Shown here piece after piece: positions 46,101-60,200 of a DNA stretch of 64,000 bases; positions within the stretch are counted from its first letter, which is position 1, and each line of letters opens with the position of its first letter. The stretch is taken from contig OX393551.1 in NCBI GenBank assembly GCA_947650365.1, positions 67,157,406-67,221,405 on the forward strand. The letters run 5' to 3'. The stretch is from Chamaelirium japonicum. Its lineage: Eukaryota; Streptophyta; Magnoliopsida; Liliales; Melanthiaceae. Position numbers and translations under genes: made by a program. The notes under the pieces are model-generated. The model searched no databases. It was given only the letters and a program-made list of their open reading frames with translations, and was not told the origin of the DNA.

Positions 46101-49100
46101 ACCCTCTATGAGCATCACCATTGCCTCCCAAAAACACCCTAAAATCATAAGTAAATTATATATAAATTAAGCACTCCTCCCTAAAACACCCTCTAAGAAC
46201 CTCGTAACATGCATCTCTATTTTTAGAATTGCTACTAGACTCCCTATATTTATGCAACCAAATTTGCTCCATATTTTTTTTGAACCCCCATACAAAAACC
46301 TTAAGTAATTATATACAATCGAGCACTCATCCCTAAAACACCCTCTACGAGCCTCATAATATGCTCTCTATTTTTAGGATTGCTACTAAACTCCCAATAT
46401 TTAGGGAGTCAAAACCACTCCATATTTTTTTTGAACCCCCACTTGACAACCTTAAGTAAATTATATACAATCGATAATTTCTCCAAAAACACAATCTAAT
46501 AGCCTCGTAATATGCTCTCTATTTTTGGGATTGCTACTAGACTCCCTATATTTAGGGAGCCAAAACCAGCCCAAATTATTTTTAAACCCCAACCCGACAT
46601 CCTTAAGTGAATTATATACAATCGAGCACTCCTCCCTAAAACACCATCTAAAAGCCTCTTAATATGCTCTCTAATTTTAGGATTGCTACTAGATTCTCTA
46701 TATTTAGGGGGCCAAAACCGATTTATATTTTGTTTGAACCCCCACCAGAAAACCTTTAGTAAACTATACATAATCGATTATTCCTCCCAAAAACACCCTC
46801 TAAAAGCCTCGCCATTGCATCCTAAAAACACCCTAAAATCATAACTAAATTATATATAAATCAAGCACTATTCTCTAATACACCCTCTAAGAGCCTCGCA
46901 ATATGCCTCTCTATTTTTGGGATTGCTACTAGACTCCCTATATTTAGGGAGCCAAAATAGATCCATATTTTTTTTAAACCCCCACCCGACAACCTTAAGT
47001 AAATTATATACAATCAAGCACTCCTCCCTAAAACACCCTCTAAGAGCCTCGCAATATGCTCTCTATTTTTGGGATTGCTACTAGACTCCCTATATTTAGG
47101 GAGCCAAAGCCACTTTATATTTTTTTTGAACACTCACCCGACATTCTTAAGTAAATTATATACAATCGAGCATTCTTCCAAAAAATATCATCTAATAGCC
47201 TCGCAATATGCTCTCTATCTTTGGGATTACTACAAGACTCCCTATATTTTGGGAACTAAAACTGCCCCATATTTTTTTTGAACCCCCACCCGACAACATT
47301 AAGCGAATTATATAAAATCGAGCATTCCTCCCTAAAACACCCTCTAAGAGTCTCTCAATATGCTCACTATTTTTGGGATTGCTACTAGACTCCCTATATT
47401 TAGGGAGCCTAAACCGCTCCATATTTTTTTTGAATCCGCTCCCGATAACCTTAAGTAAATTATATACAATTGAGCATTCCTCCCAAAAACACCCTCTAAG
47501 AGCCTCGCCATTGCCTCCAAAAAACACCCTAAAATCAAAAGTAAATTATATATAAATCAAGCACTTATCCCTAAAACACCCTCTAAGAACCTCACAACAA
47601 GCCTCTCTATTTTTGGTATTGCTACTAAACTCCCTATATTTAGGGAGCCAAAACAATTCTATATTTTTTTAAATCCCCACCCGACAACCTTAAGTAAATT
47701 ATAAATAATTAAGCACTCCTTAAAATACTTTCTAAGAGCCTCGCAATATGCTCTCTATTTTTGGGATTGCTACTAGGCTCCCAATTTTTAGGGAGCCAAA
47801 ATAATTCCATATTTTTTTGAACTCCCACCTGACAATCTTAAGTAAATTATATATAATCGAGCATTCCTCCTAAAAATACCATTTAATAGACTCGTAATAT
47901 GCTCTCTATTTTTGGGATTGCTACTAGACTCCCTATATTTGGGAGCCAAAATAGCCCCATATTTTTTTTGAACCCTACCTCACAATCTTAAGTTAATTAT
48001 ATACAATCGAGCACTCTTCCCTAAAATACCCTCTGAGAGCCTCGCAATATGCTTTCTACTTTTGGGATTGCTACTAGACTCCCTATATTTAGGGAGCCAA
48101 AACCGCTCCATATTTTTCTTGAACCTCCATCTGATAACCTTAAGTGAATTATATACAATCGAGCACTCCTTCCTAAAAGACCCTCTACGAGCCTCACAAT
48201 ATGCTATCTAATTTTGGGATTGCTACTAGAGTCTCTATATTTAGGGAGCCAAAATTGCTCCATATTTATTTTGAACCGCCACCCAACAACCTTAATAAAA
48301 TTATATACAATCGAGCATTCCTCCCTAAAACACCCTCTACGAGCCTCGCCATTGCCTCAAAAACATACACTAAAATCATAAATAAATAATATATAAATCA
48401 ATCACTCCTCCTTAAATTACCCTCTAAGAGCCTCATAATATGCCTTTATATTTTTGGGATTGCTACTAGTCTCCCTATATTTAAGAAGCCAAAACTGCTC
48501 CATGTTATTTTGAATGCCCACCCGACAATGTTAAATAAATTATATACAATCGAGCATTCGTCCCTAAAACACCAACTAAGAGCCTCGTACTATTCTCTCT
48601 ATTTTTGGGATTGCTACTAGACTCCCTATATTTTAGGAGCCAAAATCGCTCCATATTTTTTTTGAACCCCCACCTGTCAACCTTAAGTAAATTACATATA
48701 ATCAAGCATTTCTTCTAAAAACACCAACTAATAGCCTCATAATATGCTCTCTATTTTTGGGATTGCTTCTAGACTATCTATATTTAGGGAGCCAAATTCG
48801 CTCTATATTGTTTTTAAACCGCTACCCAATAATCTTAAGTAAATTATATATAATCGAGCACTCCTCCCTAAAATGCCCTCTAAGAGTCTCGTAATATGCT
48901 TTCTATTTTTGGGATTACTATTAAACTTCCTATATTTAGGGTGCCAAAATTGCTTCATATTTTTTTTGAACCTCCACCCGATAACTTTAAGTGAATTATA
49001 TACAATCAAGTACTTCTTCCTAAAACACCCTCTAAGAGCCTCAAATTATGCTCTCTAATTTTGGGATTGCTACTAGAGTCCCTATATCGAGGGAGCCAAA

Positions 49101-49579
49101 ATCGCTCTATATTTTTATTGAACCCCCATACGACAACCTCAAGTAAATTATATATAATCAAACATTCCTCCTAAAAACACCCTCTACGAGCCTCGCTATT
49201 GCCTCCCAAAAACATCATAAAATCATAAATAAATTAAATATAAATCAAGCACTCCTCCCTAAAACACCCTCTAAGAGCCTCGCAATATGCCTTTCTATTT
49301 TTGGGATTGCTACTAGACTCCCTATATTTAAGAAGCAAAAACTACTCTATATTTTTTTTGAACGCCCGCCCGACGACCTTAAGTAAATTATATAAAATCG
49401 AGCGCTCCTCCCTAAAGCACCAACTAAGAACCTCGAACTATTCTCTCTATTTTTGGGATTGCTACTTGACTCCCTATATTTAAGGAGCCAAAATCGCTCT
49501 ATATTTTTTTTGAACCCCCACCCGTCAATCTTAAGTAAATTACATACAATCGAGTATTTCTCCCAAAAACACCCTATAA

Positions 49580-50000
49580 GAGCTTTGTCATTGCCTCCTT
49601 ATTTTTGGGATTGCTAGTAGACTCCCTATATTTGGGGAGCCAAAATCGCTCCCAATTTCTCAAGGCTCCCACCCGATAATCATAACTAAATTATATACAA
49701 TCGAGCACTCCTCCCTAAAATACCCTCTAAGAGCCTCACACTAATCTCTATATTTTTGGGATTACTATTAGACTCCTTATATTTAAGGAGCCGAAACTGC
49801 TCCATAATTTTTTTTAACCCACACCCGCCAACCTTAAGTAAATTACATACAATCGAGCATTCCTCCGAAAAATACCCTATAAGAGCCTCGCCATTGCCTC
49901 CTTATTTTTTGGATCACTACTAGACTCCCTATATTTAGGAAGCCAAAATCGTTCCCAATTTCTCAAGGCTCCCACCCGATAATCATAACTAAATTATATA
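49580..50000 (+). repeat. Satellite subfamily with CTCAAGGCTCCCACC segment
   Basis: Two successive monomers (about 49,650 and 49,950) carry CCAATTTCTCAAGGCTCCC and ATAATCATAACTAAATTA in place of the usual T-run and CTTAAGTAAATTA. Related monomers recur near 54,535, 57,960 and 59,595. None was seen left of 49 kb. They mark the right-hand higher-order organisation. Confidence 0.75.
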
Positions 50001-51332
50001 CAATTGAGCACTTCTTCCTAAAATATCCTCTAAGAGCCTCACGATATGGCTCTATATTTTTGGGATTGCTACTAGACTCCCTATATTGAGGAAGCCAAAA
50101 TCGCTCCATATTTTTTTTGAATCCCCACCCGACAACCTTAAGTAAATTATATACAATCGAGCACTCCTCCTCAAAACACCCTTTAAGAGCCACACAATAT
50201 GCTCTCTATTTTTAGGATTGCTACTATATTTAGGGTGCCAAAACTGCTCCATATTTTTTTTGAACCCCCACCCGACAACTTTATGTAAATTATATACAAT
50301 TGAGCGTTCCTCACAAAAACACCATCTAATAGCCTTGCAATATGCTCTCTAATTTTAGGATTGTGACTAGACTCCCTATATTTAGGGAGCAAAAACCATC
50401 CCATATTTTTTTTGAACCCCCACCCGACAACCGTTTGAAAATTATAAACAATCGAGCACTCCTCCTTAAAACATAATCTAAGAGCCTCGCAATATACTCT
50501 CTAATTTTGGGATTGCTACTAGACTCCTATATTTAGGGAGCCAAAATTGCTCCATATTTTGTTTGAACCCCCACCCGACAACCTTAAGTAAATTAAACAC
50601 AATCGAGCATCCCTCCCAAAAACACCCTCTAAAAGCCTCACCATTGCCTTCCAAAAATACCCTAAAATCATAAGCAAATAATATATAAATCAAGTGAAAT
50701 TCTCTAAAACACCCTCTAGAAACCTCGCAACATGCCTCTCTATTTTTGGGATTGGTACTAGACTCCTTATATTTAGGGACCCAAAATTGCTCCATATTTT
50801 TTTTGAACCCCTACCCGATAAACTTAAGAAAATTATATACAATCGAGCACTTGTCCCTAAAACACCCTCTAAGAGCCTCGCAATATGCTCTCTATTTTTG
50901 GGATTTCTACTAGACTTTCTATATTTATGGACACAAAACCGCTCCATATTTTTTTTGAACCCCCACCCGACAAACATAAGTAAATTATATACAATCGAGC
51001 ATTCCACCCAAAAACACCATCTAATAGTCTCGCAATATGCTCTCTATTTTTGGGATTGCTACTAGACTCCCTATATTTTGGGAGCCAAAACCACCCCATA
51101 TTTTTTTTGAACCCCCACCCAACAACCTTAAGTGAATTATATACAATCGAGCACTCCTCCCTTAAACACCATCTAAAAGCCTTGCAATATGCTCTCTAAT
51201 TTTGGGATTGCTACTAGAATCCCTATATTTAGGGAGCCAAAACCGCTCCATATTTTTTTTGAACCCCCACTCAACAACCTTAAGTAAATTATTTACAATC
51301 GAGTATTCCTCCCAAAAATACTCTTTAAGAGC

Positions 51333-54300
51333 CTCGCCATTACCTCAAAAAAAATACCCTAAAATTATAAGTAAATTATATATAGAAGAAGCACTCCACC
51401 CTAAAACACCCTCTAAGAACCTCGCCATATGCCTCTCTAATTTTGGGATTGCTACTAGACTTCCTATATTTTTTTTTTGAAATTAGACTCCCTATATTTA
51501 GGGAACCAAAACTGCTCTATATTTTTTTTGAATCCTGACCTGACAACCTTAAAAAAATTATAAATAATCAAGCACTCTTTAAAACACCCTCAAAGAGCCT
51601 CGCAATATGCTCTCTATTTTATAGATTCTTACTAGACTCTCAATATTTAGGAAGCCAAAACAACTCCATATTTTTTTGAACCCCCACCTGATAACCTTAT
51701 ATAAATTCTATACAATCGAGCATTCCTCCCAAAAACACCATATAATAGTCTCGTAATATGCTCTCTATTTTTGGGATTACTACGAGACTTCCTATATTTA
51801 GAGGGCCAAAATCGCTCCATATTTTTTTTAAACTCCCACCCGATAACCTTAAGTAAATTATATACAATCGAGCACTCCTCCCTAAAATACCCTCTAAGAG
51901 CCTCGTAATATTCTTTCTATTTTTGGGATTCCTAGTAGACTCCTTATATTTAGGGAGCCAAAACCGCTTCATATGTTTTTTGAACCTCCACCGGATAACC
52001 TTAAGTGAATTATATTCAATTGGGTACTACTTCCTAAAATACCTTCTAAGAGCTTCGCAATATGCTCTCTATCTTTGGGATTGCTACAAAAGTTCCTATA
52101 TTTAGGGAGCCAAAATTGCTCTATATTTTTTTTGAACCCCCACCCGACAACCTTTAGTAAATTATATACAATCGAGCATTCCTCCCAAAAACACCCTCTA
52201 CGAGCCTCGCCATTGCCTTCCAAAAACAACCTAAAATCATAAATAAATAAAATATAAATCAAGAATTCCTCTCTAAAATACCCTCTAAGAGCCTCTCAAT
52301 ATGCCTTTCTATTTTTGGGATTGCTACTAGACTCCCTATATTTAAGAAGCCAAAACTGCTCCATATTTTGTTTGAAGGCCCACCCGACAACCTTAAGTAA
52401 ATTATATACAATCGAGCACTCCTCCCTAAAACACCCTCTAAGAGCCTCACAATATTCTTTCTATTTTTTGGATTGCTACTAGACACCCTATATTTAAGGA
52501 TCCAAAATTGCTCCATATTTTTTTTGAACCCTAACCTGTTAACCTTAAGTAAATTACATACAATCGAGCATTTCTCCCAAAAATACCCTCTAAGAGCCTT
52601 GCCATTGTCTCCTAAAAATACCCTAAAATCATATGAAAATTATATATAAATCAAGCATACTTCCCTAAAACACCCCCTAAGAGCTTTGCAATATGCCTTT
52701 CTATTTTTGGGATTTTTATTAGACTCCTTATATTTAGGGAGCCAAAACCGCTCCATTTTTTTTTTGAACATCCACCCGATAACCTAAAGTAAATTATATA
52801 CAATTAAGCACTCCTTCCTAAAACACCCTCTAAGAGCCTGGTAATATGTTCTCTAATTTTGGGATTGCTAATAGACTCCCTATATTTTGGTAGCCAAAAC
52901 CGCTCCACTTTTTTTTTGAACCCCCACCCGTCAAACTTATATACATTATATATAATCGAGTATTCCTCTAAAAAACACCCTCTAAGAGCCTCACCATTGC
53001 CTCTCAAAAATACCCAAAAATCATAAGTAAATTATATATGAATCAAGCACTCATCCCTAAAATAACCTCTAAAAGCCTCGTAATATGCCTCTCTAATTTT
53101 ATGATTGTTACTAGACTCCTAATATTTAAGGAGCCAAAATAACTCCATGTTTTTTTTGAACTCCCCACCCGATAACCTTAAGTAAATTATATACAATTGA
53201 GTACTCCTCCCTAAAACACCCTCTAAGAGCCTCGCAATATACTCTCTATTTTTTGGGACTGCTACTAGACTCCTTATATCTAGGGAGCCAAAACCGCTCT
53301 ATATTTTGTTTAAACCCCCACCCGACACCTGAAGTAAATTATACATAATCGTGCATTCCTCCTAAAAACACCCTCTAAGAGCCATGCCATTGCTACCTAA
53401 AAACACCATAAAATCGTAAGTAAATTATATATTAATCAAGCACTCCAACCTAAAACACCTTCTAAGAGTCTCACAACATGCCTCTCTGTTTTTGGGATTG
53501 TTATTAGACTTCCTATATTTAGGGAGCCAAAATCGCTCCATATGTTTTTTGAACTCCCACCCGACAATCTTATGTAAATTATTTACAATAGAGAACTCGT
53601 CCCTAAAACCCCCTCTAAGAGCCTCGCAATATGCTTGCTATTTTTGGATTGCTACTTGACTCCGTATATTTAGGAAGCCAAAACTGCTCCTTATTTTTTT
53701 TGAACCCCTACATGACAACCTTAAGTAAATTATATACAATCGAGCATTCCTCCCAAAAACACCATCTACTAGCATCACAATATGCTCTCTATTTTTGGGA
53801 TTTCTACTAGTTTCCCTATATTTAGGGAGGCAAAACAACTCCATGTTTTTTTGAACCCCCATCCGACAATCTTAAGTAAATTATATACAATCGAGCATTA
53901 CTCCCTAAAATATCCTTTAAGAGCCTCGCAATATACTCTCTATATTTGGAATTGCTACTAGACTCTCTATATTTAGGGATCCAAAATTGCTCCATATTTT
54001 TTTTGAACCCCCACCCGACAATATTAAGTCAATTATACACAATCGAACAGTCCTTCCAAAAACACCCTCTAAGAGCCTCACCATTGCCTCCCAAAAATAC
54101 TCTAAAATCATAAGTAAATTATATATAAATCAAGCTCTCCTCCCTAAAATATCCTCTAAGAGCCTCGCAATATGCCTTTCTATTTTTGGGATTCCTACTA
54201 GACTCCCTATATTTGTGTAGCCAAAACCACTCCATATTTTTTTTGAATACCCACCCAACAACCTTAAGTAAATTATATACAATCGAGCACTCCTCCTAGA

Positions 54301-57233
54301 AACACCTTATAAGAGCCTCATAATATGCTCTGTATTTCTAGGAATGCTACTAGACTCCCTATATTTAGGGAGCCAAAACCTCTCCATATTTTTTTTAACC
54401 CCACCTGTCATTCCTAAGTAAATTATATACAATCGAGCATTCTTCCCAAAATCACCTTATATGAGCCTCGCCATTGCCTTTTTATTTTTTGGATCGCTAC
54501 TAGACTCCCTATATTTATGGAGCCAAAATCGCACCCAATTTCTTAGGCTCCCACCCGATAATCATACCTAAATTATATACAATCGAGCCCTACTCCCCAA
54601 AATACTTTCTTAGAGCCTCGCAATATGCTCTCTAATTTTGGGATTGCTACTAGACTCCCTATATTTATGGAGGCAAAATAACTTTATCTTTTTTTAAACC
54701 CCCACCCGATAATTTTAAGTAAATTATATATAATCAAGCATTTCTCCCAAAAACACCCTCTAAGAGCCTCATCATTGCCTCCCAAAAATACCCTAAAATC
54801 ATAAGTAAATTATATATAAATCAAGAACTCCTCCTTAAAATACCCACTAAGAGCCTCATAATATGCCTTTCTATTTTTGGGATTGCTACTAGACTCCTTA
54901 TATTTAAAGACCCCAAACCGCTTCATATATTTTTTGAAACCCTACCCGACAACCTTAAGTAAATTATATACAATCAAGCAGTCCTTCCTAAAACACACTA
55001 TAAGAGCCGAGCAATATGCTCTCTATTTTTTGGGATTGCTACTAGACTCCATATATTTAGAGAGTCAAAACCACTTTATATTTTGTTTGAACCCCTATTG
55101 ACAACCTTAAGTAAATTATACATAATCGAGCATTTTTTCCAAAAACACCCTCTAAGAGCCTCGCTATTGCCTTCCAAAAATAACATAAAATTATAAGTAA
55201 ATTATATATAAATCAATACTCCTCTCGAAAATACCCTCTAAGAGCCTCCCAATATGCCTCACTATTTATGGGAATGCTACTAGACTCCCTATATTTAGGG
55301 AGCCAAAACTACTCTATATTTTTTTTGAAGCCTCACCCGACAACCTTAAGTAAATTATATACAATCAATCACTCATCACTAAAACACCCTCTAAAAGCCT
55401 AATATGCTCTCAATTTTTGGGATTGCTACTAGACTCTATATATTTATGGAGCTAAAACTACTCTATATTTTTTTGAACCTCCACTCGACAACCTTAAGTA
55501 AATTATATACAATCGAGCATTCCTCCCAAAAACACCGTCTAATAGCCTCGTAATATGCTCTTTATTTTTGGGATTGATATTAGACTTTCTATATTTAGGG
55601 AGCCAAAACTGCTCCATATTTTTTTGAACCCCCACTCGACAACCTTAAGTAAATTATATACAATCGAGCACTTCTCTCTAAAACACCCTCTAAGAGCCTC
55701 GCAATATGCTCTCTATTTTTGGGATTGCTACTAGACTTCTTATATTTAGGGAGCCAAAACTGCCCCATATTTTTTTAAACCCCCACCCGACAACCTTAAG
55801 TGAATTATATACAATCGAGCACTCCTCCCTAAAACACCCTCTAAGAGCCTCATAATTTGCTCTGTATTTTTGGGATTGCTACTAAACTCCCTATATTTAG
55901 GGAGCCAAAATCGCTCCATATTTTTTTTGAACCCCCACCTAACAACCTTAAGTAAATTATAAACAATCGAGCATTCCTCCGAAAAAACCCGCTAAGAGCC
56001 TTGCCATTGCCTCCCAAAAACACCCTAAAATCATTAGTAAATTATATATAAACCAAGCACTCCTCCCTAAAACACCCTCTAAGAGCTTTGCAACATACCA
56101 CTCTATTTTTGAGATTGCTACTAGACTCCCTATATTTAAGGAGCCAAAACCGCTTCATATTTTTTTTAAACGCCTACTCGACAACCTAAAGTAACTTTTA
56201 TATAATCGAGCACTCCTTAAAACACCCTCTTAGAGCCTCACAATATTCTATCTAATTTTGGGATTTCTACTAGACTCCTTATATTTAGGAAGCCAAAACA
56301 ACTCCATATTTTTTTTAAACCCCTATCCGACCACCTTAAGTAATTTATATACAATCGAGCATTCCTCCAAAAAACATACTCTAATAGCCTCGAAATATGC
56401 TTTTTATTTTTGGGATTGCTACTAGACTCCTTATATTTAAAGAGCTAAAATCGCTCAATATTTTTTTTAAACCCCACTCAACACCTTAAATAAATTATAT
56501 ACAATCGATTACTCCTCCCTAAAATACCCTCTAACAGCCTTATAATATGTTCTTTATTTTTGAGATTGCTACTAGACTCCCTATATTTAGGAAGCCAAAA
56601 CCGCTCCATAATGTTTTTGCACCCCTACCTAATAATCTAAAGTGAATTATATACAATCGAGCACTACTCCCTAAAACTTTCTCTAAGAGCCTTGCAATAT
56701 ACTCTTTATTTTAGGTATTGCTATTAGGCTCCCTATATTTAAAGAGCCAAAAATGCTCCATATTTTTTTTGAACCCCCACCCAACAACCTTAAGTAAATT
56801 ATATACAATCGAGCATTCCTCCCAAAAACACACTCTATGAGCCTCACCTTTGCTACCCAAAAACCCCCTAAAATCATAAATAAATTATATATAAATCAAG
56901 AACTCCTCCCTAAAACACTCTCTAAGAGCCTCGCAATATGCCTTTCTAATTTTCGGATTGTTACTAGACTCCCTATATTTAGGGAGTCAAAACCACCCCA
57001 TATTGTTTTTGAACCCCTACCCAACAACTATCAGTGAATTATATACAATCGAGTACTCCTTCCTAAAACACCAACTAAAAGCCTCGCAATATGCTCTCTA
57101 ATTTTGGGATTGCTGCTAGACTCCCTATATTTAGGGAGCCAAAATCGCTCTATATTTCTTTAAACCCCCACCCGATAACCTAAAGTAAATTATTTACAAT
57201 CAAGCATTCCTCCCAAAAACACTCCCGAAGAGC
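51333..57233 (+). repeat. Higher-order repeat B, copy 1 (about 5.90 kb)
   Basis: Delimited by a CTCGCCATTAC variant, which continues into an A-rich TCAAAAAAA stretch at 51,333 and 62,291. The following 250 bp match closely between 51,333 and 62,291, including CTTAAAAAAA for the usual CTTAAGTAAA and a CACTCTTTAAA variant. The period of 5,901 bp differs clearly from the 3.93 kb of HOR-A. Confidence 0.65.
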
Positions 57234-60200
57234 CTCGCCATTACATTTGGGGAGCCAAAACAGCTCCATATTTTTTTTAAACCTCCATCGAACAACCTTA
57301 AGTGAATTATATACAATCAAGCACTCCTTCATAAAACACTCTCTAAGAGCCTCGCAATATGCTTTCTATCTTTGGGATTGCTACCAGAGTCCCTATATTT
57401 AGGGAGCCAAAATTGCTCCATTTTTTTTTTGTACCCCTACCCGACAACCTTAAGTAAATTATATACAATCGAGCATTCCTCCTAAAAACACCCTCTATGA
57501 GCCTCGCCATTGCCTCCAAAAAACAACCTAAAATCCTAAATAAATTAAATATAAAACAAGCATTCCTCTCTAAAACACCCTCTAAGAGCCTCGCAATATG
57601 CCTTTCTATTTTTGGGATTGCTACTAGAGTCTCTATATTTAAGAAGCCAAAACTGCTCCATATTTTTTTTGAACGCCCACCTGACAACCTTAAGTAAATT
57701 ATATGCAACAGAGCACTTCTCCCTAAAACACCCTCTAAGAGCCTCACAAAATTATTTCTATTTTTAGGATTGCAACTAGACTCCCTATATTTAAGGAGCC
57801 AAAACTGTTTTATATTTTTTTTGAACCTCGACCTGTAAACCTTAAGTAAATTACATACAATCGAGCATTCCTCCTAAAAACACCCTATAAGAACCTCGCC
57901 ATTGCCTCCTTATTTTTGGAATCACTACTAGACTCCCTATATTTGGGGAGCCAAAATCGCTCCTAATTTCTCAAGGCTCCCACCCGATAAATATAACTAA
58001 ATTATATACAATCGAGCACTCCTCCATAAAACATACTCTAAGAGTCTCACAATATGATCTCTATTGTTAGGATTACTACTAGACTCCCTATATTTAGGGA
58101 GCCAAAATCGCTCCATATTTTTTTTGAACCCCCACAAGATAATCTTAAGTAAATTATATACAATCGAGCATTCCTCCCAAAAACACCCTCTAAAAGCCTC
58201 ACTGTTGCCTCCCAAAAATACCCAAAATAATAAGTAAATTATATATAAATCAAGCACTCCCCCCGAAAACACCCTCTAAGAGCCCCGCAATATGCCTCTC
58301 TATTTTTGAGATTGCAACTAAACTTCCTAGATTTATGGTGCCAAAACTGCCCCATAATTTTTTTAAACCCCCACCCGATAACCTTAAGTAAATTATATAC
58401 AATCGAGCATTTATCCCAAAAACATCCTCTAATAGCCTTGCAATATGCTCTCTATTTTTGGGATTGCTACTAGACTCCCTATATTTAGGGAGCTAAAACT
58501 ACTCAATATTTTGTTTGAACCCCCCACCCGACAACCTGAAGTAAATTATACATAATCGAGCATTCCTCCCGAAAATACCCTCTAAGAGCCAAGCCATTGA
58601 CTCCCAAAAGCACCATAAAATTATAAGTAAATTATATATTAATCAAGTAATCTACCCTAAAACACCCTCTAAGAGCCTTGCAACAAGCCTCTCTATTTTT
58701 GGGATTGCTACTAGACTCCCGATATTTATGGAGCCAAAATCGCTTCATATTTTTTTTGAATCCCCACCCGACAACCTTAAGTAAATTATATATAATAGAG
58801 AACTCCTCCCTAAAACATCCTCTAAGAGTCTCACATTATGCTCGCTATTTTTGAAATGCTACTAGACTCCGTATATTTAGGGAGCCAAAACTGCTACATA
58901 TTTTTTTTGAACCCCTACCCGACAACCTTAAGTAAATTATATACAATCGAGCATTTCTCCAAAAAATGCCATCTACTAGCCTCGCAATATGCTCTCTATT
59001 TTTGGGATTGCTGCTACACTTCCTATATTTAGGGAGGCAAAACCGCTCCATGTTTTTTTTGAACCCCTACCCGACAACCTTAAGTAAATTATACACAATC
59101 AAATATTCCTTCCAAAAACACCCTCTAAGTGCCTCGTCATTGCCTCCTAAAAATACCCTAAAATCATAAGTAAATTATATATAAATCAAGTACTCCTCCC
59201 TAAAACACCCACTAAGAGCCTCGCAATATGCCTTTCTATTTTTGGGATTGCTACTAGACTCCCTATATTTGTGTAGCCAAAACCGCTCCATATTTGTTTT
59301 GAACGCACATCTAATAACCTTAAGTAAATTATATACAATCGAGTACTCCTCCATAAAACACCCTATAAGAGCCTCGCAATATGTTCTGTATTTCTTGGAT
59401 TGCTACTAGACTCCCTATATTTAGGGAGCCAAAACCGCTCCATATTTTTTTTCAAACCCCACTTGTCATCCTTAAAAAAATTATATACAATCGAGCATTC
59501 TTCCCAAAATCACCTTATATAAGCCTCGCCATTGCCTCCTTATTTTTTGGATCTCTACTAAACTCCTTATATTTATGGAGCCAAAATTGCACCCAATTTC
59601 TTATAGCTCCCACCTGATAGTCATAACTAAATTATATATAATCGAGCCCTCCTCCCTAAAACACTTTCTAAGAGCCTCGCGATATGCTCTCTATTTTTAG
59701 GATTGCTACTAGACTCTCTATATGTATGAAGCAAAAACAACTTTATATTTTTTTAACCCCCACCCGATAAGTTTTAGTAAATTATATATAATCGAGCATT
59801 TTTCCCAAAAACACCCTCTAAGAGCCTCGTCATTGCCTCCCAAAAATACCTAAAATCATAAGTAAATTATATATAAATCAAGAACTCCTCCTTAAAATAC
59901 CAACTAAGAGCCTCATAATATACCTCTCTATTTTTGGGATTGCTACTAGACTCCCTATATTTAAAGAGCCAAAACAGCTCCATATTTTTTTTGAACCCCT
60001 ACCCGACTACCTTAAATAAATTATATACAATCGAACACTCCTCCCTAAAACACGCTATAAGAGCCTCGCAATATGCTCTCTATTTTTTGGGATCGCTACT
60101 AGACTACATATATTTAGGGAGCCAAAACTGCTTCATATTTTGTTTGAACCCTTATCTGATAACCTTAAGTAAATTATACATAATAGGGCATTTTTTCTAA

